23,007 bases of DNA from the NCBI RefSeq assembly GCF_003438995.1, contig NZ_QSUN01000038.1:1-23007 (forward strand), written 5' to 3'. Under the pieces are notes generated by a model. It ran no database searches and was not told the DNA's origin. It saw only the letters and a program-made list of their open reading frames with translations. A program made the translations under genes and the position numbers. Of the stretch, positions 18,163-23,007 are shown one piece after another. Within the stretch, counting starts at the first letter, position 1. Every line of letters starts with the position of its first letter. Source of the DNA: Bacteroides sp. OM05-12. GTDB lineage: Bacteria; Bacteroidota; Bacteroidia; Bacteroidales; Bacteroidaceae.

Positions 18163-19008
18163 ATGGAATATAATTTTAACACCCGGTTAAATGGTCGAAT
18201 AGCCTTAACTGACGCATTTGATGCAAGTCCTGTTTTGCAAAAAGATAAAAGCTTATATAAGTTTATCTGGGTGCAAGACGGGACTTTGTCGATAGAAATC
18301 GATCATATTCCTATGACATTAGAGAAGAATGAGATTATTTGTCTCAGCGCCTTGCATCATATTCTTATAGAAGAGATCAACGGTAAATATCTGACTCTCC
18401 TGTTCAACAGTAATTTTTACTGCATCTTCGGTCATGACAAAGAGGTATCATGCAACGGCTTCCTATTCAATGGTACTTCTAACATAATGCGACTACAACT
18501 ATCAGAAAGCCAAGCGGATATTTTAGCTGAAATTACCAATCGCCTTTCAAAAGAATACCAAATAAAAGATAATCTGCAAGAAGAAATGCTCCGCACTCTT
18601 CTAAAACGTTTTATCATCACCTGTACCCGCATTGCACGAGAAAAGTTCTCGGTCAGCCATGAAAAAGAAAAGAGCTTTGATATTGTACGACAATATTACG
18701 TTTTGGTAGACAGCCATTTTAAGGAAAAGAAAATGGTACAGGATTACGCTGACATGCTTCATCGTTCCCCTAAAACATTATCCAATTTATTCATGTCTTA
18801 TGGACTCCCTTCTCCCTTACGCATTATCCATGAAAGGGTGGAAGCAGAAGCAAAGAGATTACTTTTGTACAGTTCAAAAAGTGCCAAAGAAATAGCAGAA
18901 ATACTTGGTTTTGAGGATATATCAGCATTCAGTCGTTTCTTTAAAAATATGACAGGAGAAAGCATTACCGACTATAAAAAGAGAGAGAAAATCCCGAATA
19001 AGGAATAA
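18163..19008 (+). CDS. AraC-family transcriptional regulator
   Basis: 281 residues. The N-terminal cupin-like sensor domain (about 1-110; FIWVQDGTLSIEIDHIPMTL) is followed by a helical linker and two helix-turn-helix motifs in the C-terminal 100 residues (about 185-275), ending with the AraC signature EIAEILGFEDISAFSRFFKNMTGESITDYKK. The sensor contains Cys60, Cys87 and Cys97 (FYCIFGHDKEVSCNGFLF), a possible redox switch; E. coli RclR, an AraC regulator that senses reactive chlorine, also uses cysteines. Its position between two genes with the same upstream box makes it the best candidate to bind ATTGCCATTTC. It has no such box of its own and probably relies on the thioredoxin promoter, which would give autoregulation. 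Confidence 0.93.
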   Translation: MEYNFNTRLNGRIALTDAFDASPVLQKDKSLYKFIWVQDGTLSIEIDHIPMTLEKNEIICLSALHHILIEEINGKYLTLLFNSNFYCIFGHDKEVSCNGFLFNGTSNIMRLQLSESQADILAEITNRLSKEYQIKDNLQEEMLRTLLKRFIITCTRIAREKFSVSHEKEKSFDIVRQYYVLVDSHFKEKKMVQDYADMLHRSPKTLSNLFMSYGLPSPLRIIHERVEAEAKRLLLYSSKSAKEIAEILGFEDISAFSRFFKNMTGESITDYKKREKIPNKE

Positions 19009-19028
19009 TAGCCAACTCATACGGCAAA

Positions 19029-19067
19029 ATTGCCATTTCATGCGCTGATAAAATACCCGATCTTTGC
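19029..19067 (+). promoter_or_regulatory. Promoter of the DUF417 gene with shared operator
   Basis: ATTGCCATTTC (19029-19039), 20 bases, ATCTTTGC (19060-19067), identical in both boxes and spacing to the thioredoxin promoter. The -7 element reads GATCTTTG, one base from TAnnTTTG. The second box ends 34 bases before the ATG. The left box is extended into ggcaa-aa-ttgcc (19023-19034). The intervening 20 bases are not conserved, so the match is a functional site and not a simple duplication. Confidence 0.7.
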
Positions 19068-19101
19068 ATCATAAGTTTAAAACCAATAAAAAAGAACAAA
19101 C

Positions 19102-19686
19102 ATGATGACAAAATTGAATGATTTATTTAATGCATTTCTACGTATTGCAGCATCTTCCCAAAAATTAGGAATCAACCTTATCAGAGTAGCTATTCTTATA
19201 ATATTTGTTTGGATCGGCGGATTAAAATTCTGGAACTATGAAGCAGAAGGGATTGTACCTTTCGTGGCAAACAGCCCTTTTATGAGTTTCTTCTACAATA
19301 AGCCGGCACCGGAATATAAAGAATATAAGCTCAAAGAAGGTGAATTTAACGAGAGCAAGCACAAATGGCATGAAGAAAACAACACGTACGGTTTTTCACA
19401 TGGTTTGGGAATTCTCATCATGTCTATCGGGATACTCACTTTTCTAGGAATCTTCTTCCCTAAAATCGGTTTGATAGGTGCATCATTAGCCATTATTATG
19501 ACAATAGGTACTTTATCGTTCCTCGTTACAACACCGGAAGTTTGGGTACCCAATTTAGGAAGCGGCGAATATGGTTTCCCTTTATTATCAGGAGCGGGAA
19601 GATTGGTAATCAAAGATACTGCAATCATCGCCGGAGCGCTTGTTGTCTTATCAGACTCAGCAAAAAGAATTTTGCAAATGCATTAA
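19102..19686 (+). CDS. DUF417 (YkgB/RclC-like) inner-membrane protein
   Basis: 194 residues with four predicted membrane segments at about 23-43, 101-119, 121-141 and 168-184. The stretch VWIGGLKFWNYEAEGIVPFV (about 36-55), then NSPFMSF, and later YGFSHGLGILI are hallmarks of DUF417, the family of E. coli YkgB/RclC, which is induced through AraC-type RclR during reactive-chlorine stress. The molecular activity of the family is not known to me. The promoter shared with the thioredoxin gene, and the AraC gene between them, support a role in envelope redox defence. ATG 19105 is an equal start. Confidence 0.88.
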   Translation: MMTKLNDLFNAFLRIAASSQKLGINLIRVAILIIFVWIGGLKFWNYEAEGIVPFVANSPFMSFFYNKPAPEYKEYKLKEGEFNESKHKWHEENNTYGFSHGLGILIMSIGILTFLGIFFPKIGLIGASLAIIMTIGTLSFLVTTPEVWVPNLGSGEYGFPLLSGAGRLVIKDTAIIAGALVVLSDSAKRILQMH

Positions 19687-19702
19687 TAAATATCATTTCA
19701 TA

Positions 19703-19759
19703 AACATACGGTCGATTGTCTGCAAACTCCTATCGTTTGTGAACAATCGACCGTATGTT
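19703..19759. terminator. Long hairpin between convergent genes; repeat family copy 2
   Basis: Outer arms of 17 bp (19703-19719 with 19743-19759) are perfect. After one mismatch and two G-U pairs, the inner arms caaac (19723-19727) and gtttg (19735-19739) close on a 7-base loop, tcctatc. It starts 17 bases after the DUF417 stop and lies before the end of the minus-strand array, so it can serve both convergent transcripts. Its 19706-19757 part matches 44 of 52 bases of the element at 370-421. Confidence 0.75.
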
Positions 19760-19821
19760 GAATTGCATGTCAATAACACATTGAATGATATTTATATTTC
19801 TCTCATTCTTTAAAAGATAAT

Positions 19822-20256
19822 CTATAAGCTCAAATATTTACATACAGTTTCCAAGCCATTAGTTAATGATATGACCATTTCATTATTTATTTCAAAAGAG
19901 AACGATAATGAACTTTGAGGCATTTGCATATCGCTTATATCCCCACTTACTATTATCCTATTCACTCCTTCTGTTTCAATATTAACCAAAAGATATTCTC
20001 CAAGGGGACGAAATTTAATTAAGCGGTTACCTCTTGTGTGTTTCAATTCATTTTTAAACCGAATTATCTCTCTTATGTCCGAATCAAATTTTGTTTTCAC
20101 CATAAAGGTCGGAGTCTTTAATTCAAATCGGAATGAAACATATTGGGGACCAGAACCTTCATATTTCAAAAAATCAAACCACCGCATGACAGTCAGATTA
20201 TCATTACTTGCAAATAGGACTTCTATTTCGGAACTACAACATCTGTCATTACTCAT
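19822..20256 (-). CDS. Small cytoplasmic protein, WapI-immunity-like
   Basis: 144 residues with no signal peptide or membrane segment. The layout is a beta-strand region (QYVSFRFELKTPTFMVKTKFD), a central helix (REIIRFKNELKHTRG), strands with a NIETEGVNRIIVSGDI stretch, and a final strand plus helix (LSFSFEINNEMVISLTNGLETV). This order resembles WapI-type immunity proteins, which block CDI or polymorphic toxins, but the resemblance is by eye only. Its ATG overlaps the stop of the preceding gene by 8 bases (20249-20256), so the two are translationally coupled. It is the last gene of the minus-strand row and ends just before the hairpin at 19703-19759. Confidence 0.6.
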   Translation of the reverse strand: MSNDRCCSSEIEVLFASNDNLTVMRWFDFLKYEGSGPQYVSFRFELKTPTFMVKTKFDSDIREIIRFKNELKHTRGNRLIKFRPLGEYLLVNIETEGVNRIIVSGDISDMQMPQSSLSFSFEINNEMVISLTNGLETVCKYLSL

Positions 20257-20635
20257 AAGTCAGTTCTGCTATTAATTCAGGTAGAAAAGATTGGTCAAAC
20301 TCATATCTTACATCAAGAGTATCTCCGGTAAGATTATCCACAAGATGAATTTGCGACAAAATTATTCCGTTCTTTTTCCTATCCATATCTATTTTGAATA
20401 ATTCACTCTCAAGACAGAATCCATACATATCACGTTCATACATCGTTTTCAAATATTCCTGCAACCTCAACAAATAATTCAAATCCAATCGACATAAAGT
20501 TGAAGCTGTGAAAATTGAAATCCCAATATTTACGTCAAATGAGAATACACGTACCTCCTCCAATATCCCCAACAGACAATCGGACCAACACATTACAGGT
20601 ACTCTATTCAGGTCATAAAAATGTATATCTTTCAT
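20249..20635 (-). CDS. Small cytoplasmic protein, second WapI-immunity-like
   Basis: 128 residues from the ATG at 20635 (MKDIHFYDLNRVPVMCW). An upstream ATG at 20671 would add 12 residues but overlaps the frame-restored end of the previous gene, whose TAG ends at 20641, five bases before this start. The protein follows the same plan as its neighbour: strands (VFSFDVNIGISIF), a central helix (LLRLQEYLKTMYE), strands ending in IILSQIHLVDNLTGD, then LDVRYEFDQSFLPELIAEL. The two are probably distant paralogues. An immunity role is inference from this layout and the gene array. Confidence 0.6.
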   Translation of the reverse strand: MKDIHFYDLNRVPVMCWSDCLLGILEEVRVFSFDVNIGISIFTASTLCRLDLNYLLRLQEYLKTMYERDMYGFCLESELFKIDMDRKKNGIILSQIHLVDNLTGDTLDVRYEFDQSFLPELIAELTYE

Positions 20636-20640
20636 ATTAT

Positions 20641-21133
20641 CTATTTCACTGAGATAGAACAGTCTATCCAATCGTACATTTGTTTCGACAACGACTCATC
20701 GGTAATTATATACTCTTTCTTGGTTGATATATCAATCAATAAGCCAGGCAAACAAATAACAAAAAAAATGTTTATCTGATTGATTGTACCAAAACTCACC
20801 TGCTACAGATATTCCGGATATCTTTTGTTGACGATGTTTCACCTGTTTTGATTTGAGCAATATTGTTTCAAACTCATTCAAAAATAGATTTGTCCCGATA
20901 TTAATATTAGTTGTATCTACTGAGTAAGCCAAAGGATCTTTAAACATATTTGAAATCATTGTCGTTGTCCCTCCTTTCCAAAACGATTTATATACTACTA
21001 TTTTTCCTATTTTATGCTGAGACTTCATTGGCACAGATGACATGAATGTCCCTGCTTGAACAGAAACATTACTCAAGAAAAACAATATAAGGAATAGAAC
21101 CTTATTTAACTGTTTGCTCAAATACAAAATCAT
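20641..21133 (-). pseudogene. Exported small protein gene, frameshifted in an 8-base homopolymer
   Basis: The start at 21133 gives a clean signal peptide (MILYLSKQLNKVLFLILFF... to about VQA-GTF); an ATG at 21193 adds an unlikely 20-residue extension. The frame runs to a stop at 20732 with a nonsensical tail, FCYLFAWLID. On the minus strand, eight T residues (plus A-run 20761-20768) fall at the codons for HFF. Removing one T opens 39 further codons (VICLPGLLIDIS..., ...MYDWIDCSISVK) to a TAG at 20641-20643, five bases before the next ATG. The restored protein is about 163 residues from 21133. The cause may be a true mutation, phase variation, slippage during expression, or a sequencing error. 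I recognise no family. Confidence 0.6.
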
Positions 21134-21215
21134 CTTTTCCCTGAAACCCGAATATAACTGACAATCCATAAGCATACAATTACTCTTAGCCATATTTTAT
21201 GATAAATGATTCATA

Positions 21216-21668
21216 CTAATGAAATTTTCTCAATCTTTTAATTACTTCTTTTACAGAAAGAAACTTTTTACTCCCATATACAATTGCACCATCATAACCA
21301 CCGCTTCTCTCTTTTTGAGTAGCATTCAAGACATACAAAACAGAGTAATGTGGAGAAGAATTAGAATGTACTCTTCTCCTTTCTATCATAAAATATGTTT
21401 TCTTATCGCTTTTATTTGTCCCTATATTACCGGTAAGAAAACACACTTTTTTCCCGGAAAGATTAATATCTGCCTCTACTTGAAAAATTGCATTAATATA
21501 TTTTCCTTCTAAATCAGTTAAAGATAAGTATCCGTCCACTCCCATCTTATCAATATCGTTTAATATCTCTTTAGGAATATAATCAAAACTTTTTGTTACA
21601 ACATACACTTGCGCAATCATACTTGTGCTCATTATCAACCAAAAACAGAATAAAATGTATCGTCTCAT
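21216..21668 (-). CDS. Small exported protein of unknown function
   Basis: 150 residues. MRRYILFCFWLIMSTSMIA is a Sec signal peptide, probably cut before QVYVV. The mature part is mixed alpha/beta with no motif I can name (GYLSLTDLEGKYINAIFQV, VLYVLNATQKERSGGYDGAI) and ends in a basic helix, FLSVKEVIKRLRKFH. It lies between two other exported small proteins on the same strand, 37 bases after the previous gene. An immunity protein against a periplasmic toxin is one reading; nothing in the sequence proves it. Confidence 0.6.
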   Translation of the reverse strand: MRRYILFCFWLIMSTSMIAQVYVVTKSFDYIPKEILNDIDKMGVDGYLSLTDLEGKYINAIFQVEADINLSGKKVCFLTGNIGTNKSDKKTYFMIERRRVHSNSSPHYSVLYVLNATQKERSGGYDGAIVYGSKKFLSVKEVIKRLRKFH

Positions 21669-21705
21669 TATGTCTAAAAATTAATGATTAAGTAAATAAT
21701 TAAAA

Positions 21706-22209
21706 TCACTTCCCCAAAAGGTTCAATAAACTATCTTTATTCAAAATATATCTGCGAGCCTTTTTATCATAAATTCTATCTATTTCATTATTATCCCATA
21801 TAAAAACATACGAGCCTCTCTTATCTTCCCTAACCATCAAATAACAGGTCTGCTCTTTCACATAATCCCCCCAAAAGTAAGATTCCCATCCTAAAATACG
21901 AACATTTGCAATATTACATCTATCTTGAAAATCTGAATTATTTAATAATTCCAATATGAACATATCCTTCTTTTTAAAATAGATATTTGAATTATAATAA
22001 TCATCAACACATATTATAGAATCATTACGACATGAATAAGAACCATCAAACCACACTATTTCACCATCTTCAATCCCTGTTTTTAATACAAATCTATTAT
22101 CAGACAAATCCAACAAAGTGTTATTTGAAAGATAATATATAGAGTGTATGTCTTGAGAACAAACAGCGAGGCTAAACAAGAAGAAGAATGTTACTAATGT
22201 GTATTTCAT
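21706..22209 (-). CDS. Small exported protein behind a fossil gene end
   Basis: 167 residues. The signal peptide MKYTLVTFFFLFSLAVCSQ lacks a proper lipobox (valine precedes the cysteine), so cleavage near SQ-D and a free periplasmic protein are likelier than a lipoprotein. The mature part is acidic, with many aromatic residues (YYLSNNTLLDLSDNRF, EIVWFDGSYS, GWESYFWGDYV), and I recognise no family. The ATG is embedded in a copied 3' end of a larger gene: its ATGA contains the TGA stop of the fossil tail at 22206-22238. This shows that the gene was placed, or its upstream region replaced, by recombination. Confidence 0.65.
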   Translation of the reverse strand: MKYTLVTFFFLFSLAVCSQDIHSIYYLSNNTLLDLSDNRFVLKTGIEDGEIVWFDGSYSCRNDSIICVDDYYNSNIYFKKKDMFILELLNNSDFQDRCNIANVRILGWESYFWGDYVKEQTCYLMVREDKRGSYVFIWDNNEIDRIYDKKARRYILNKDSLLNLLGK

Positions 22210-22238
22210 GGTTCTATGTTATTTTGTTTTTCCGGTTT
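22206..22238 (-). pseudogene. Fossil C-terminus of the gene at the right edge, with 29-bp direct repeat
   Basis: On the minus strand this reads KPEKQNNIEP then TGA, matching the end of the edge gene (PPEKQNNVEP, TAA). The DNA at 22208-22236 and 22896-22924 agrees at 28 of 29 bases, and the flanks differ at once on both sides. In the fossil the frame closes upstream at a TGA after about 20 codons, so only the tail of the parent gene remains. Confidence 0.75.
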
Positions 22239-22360
22239 GCCGGAACCCGCGTATGTCACTAATATATATCATAATTTTCACCTTATATGTTTATTCAGCC
22301 TATCATTTAAATAACCTTTATGAATAAATGAATAATTCAACATAATATTTTCACAGAATT

Positions 22361-22810
22361 TCAATATAAATAATTTCTTGCATAATCGCCTAACAGCGCT
22401 GTCATAACCATACAGAAAACAAAAAACAACAAAGAAAAAAATAAATATAGCCCGATTTTTCTATTGTTATTTTTACGTATTTCCACACTTTCTTTTATAT
22501 ATTTCTTCTCTATTTTAGAATATTTAGCCGCAGACACAAAGGAAAAATAAAAATAGCCACACACAAATATTGCCATGATTTTAAAAAGAGTAGTGACTTC
22601 TTCTACTAAATATACCCGGAAGAAACAGACTAAAATCATGTTTGTTACCAACCAAATAGGATATAAAATATTCATCACAGCTAACATCGAAGGAGCGAAT
22701 AATCCTGCCATTTCCGGTGCGCTACTTTCACCCCACAGTCTTTTTTGCCAACGATAGGTTCGATAGAATAAATATTCATACATATAATAAAGGCTTCTTA
22801 GGTATTTCAT
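22361..22810 (-). CDS. Small polytopic membrane protein of unknown function
   Basis: 149 residues without a cleavable signal peptide. Hydrophobic segments lie at about 36-65 (possibly a hairpin), 75-93 and 118-140, with a charged cytoplasmic stretch between the last two (SKIEKKYIKESVEIRKNNNRK). The N-terminal 30 residues are rich in tyrosine and arginine (YYMYEYLFYRTYRWQKRLWG). It follows the edge gene by 83 bases. Many membrane-active toxins are neutralised by proteins of this size and topology, which fits the array, but I recognise no named family. Confidence 0.6.
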   Translation of the reverse strand: MKYLRSLYYMYEYLFYRTYRWQKRLWGESSAPEMAGLFAPSMLAVMNILYPIWLVTNMILVCFFRVYLVEEVTTLFKIMAIFVCGYFYFSFVSAAKYSKIEKKYIKESVEIRKNNNRKIGLYLFFSLLFFVFCMVMTALLGDYARNYLY

Positions 22811-22893
22811 AATTTATTTATATAAGACCTATCACATTCTTTCAGCATAACAAATATAGGATATGATTATGCAATATGCAAACAAATGTATAT

Positions 22894-23007
22894 TTATGGT
22901 TCTACGTTATTTTGTTTTTCCGGTGGATATACTACAGTCCAATTCATACGTTGCAAGTCTTCCAATGTTAATCGGTAGCAATCTAAAATAGGTACATATT
23001 TGCGAAC
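22894..23007 (-). CDS. C-terminal end of a larger gene cut by the right window edge
   Basis: The minus strand is open from the edge to TAA at 22894-22896, giving 37 codons: VRKYVPILDCYRLTLEDL and then QRMNWTVVYPPEKQNNVEP. The composition is clearly protein-like. Its last ten residues recur as a fossil at 22206-22238. It is the first gene of the minus-strand row and would be the natural position of a toxin whose immunity gene follows. Neither a toxin domain nor a family can be read from this fragment. Confidence 0.7.
   Translation of the reverse strand, partial: VRKYVPILDCYRLTLEDLQRMNWTVVYPPEKQNNVEP

Noticed and set aside
19293..19628. Minus-strand open frame of 111 codons opposite the DUF417 gene
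   Set aside because: The plus-strand frame has clear DUF417 motifs, membrane segments and a promoter. The opposite frame has none of these.
1..23007. Insertion sequence, integrase, tRNA or rRNA genes
   Set aside because: I found no transposase or integrase motif, no terminal inverted repeats with target duplications, and no tRNA- or rRNA-like stretch. The array on the right may still lie in a mobile element that extends past the window.

Overview
The window looks like Bacteroides or a close relative (order Bacteroidales). The evidence is A+T-rich DNA, a SusC/SusD pair with an ECF sigma factor and a FecR-type anti-sigma factor, several SusC/D-style carbohydrate genes, a TAnnTTTG-type -7 promoter element, weak Shine-Dalgarno sequences, and signal peptides and lipoboxes on most of the exported proteins. 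I see no rRNA, tRNA, CRISPR array or recognisable transposase.

Left part (about 1-15,900): a polysaccharide-utilisation region on the minus strand. In transcription order it has a GH78 alpha-L-rhamnosidase lipoprotein, a GH3 beta-glycosidase, a terminator, an ECF sigma factor, a second terminator, a FecR-like anti-sigma factor, an STN-domain SusC transporter, a SusD lipoprotein, and a beta-propeller-like protein with a T9SS type A sorting tail. The STN domain on SusC, FecR and the sigma factor form a trans-envelope signalling relay: ligand import by SusC is sensed by FecR, which releases the sigma factor, probably to raise susCD expression. Rhamnosidase plus beta-glucosidase suggests a rhamnose- and glucose-containing plant or microbial glycan or glycoside; this is inference. 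Positions 1-556 are mostly structured repeats.

Middle part (about 15,900-19,760): on the plus strand, a GH125 exo-alpha-1,6-mannosidase divergent from the GH78 gene and closed by a strong hairpin terminator. Then comes a compact module of a thioredoxin lipoprotein, an AraC-family regulator and a DUF417 (YkgB/RclC-like) membrane protein. The thioredoxin and DUF417 genes share a promoter layout, ATTGCCATTTC, exactly 20 bases, then ATCTTTGC. This points to one small oxidative or reactive-chlorine stress regulon controlled by the AraC protein encoded between them.

Right part (about 19,760-23,007): a minus-strand row of small genes with no metabolic identity. Two adjacent cytoplasmic proteins have a WapI-immunity-like layout, three have Sec signal peptides (one of them frameshifted in an 8-base homopolymer), one is a small polytopic membrane protein, and the C-terminus of a larger gene enters from the right edge. 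A 29-bp segment of that gene's 3' end is repeated (28 of 29 bases) directly in front of one small gene, so the fossil stop codon overlaps that gene's ATG. This looks like an immunity-gene array built by recombination, as in polymorphic-toxin or acquired interbacterial defence clusters. It is the most likely place for an undescribed system here. A hairpin element between this row and the middle part has a second copy (44 of 52 bases) at the far left of the window.
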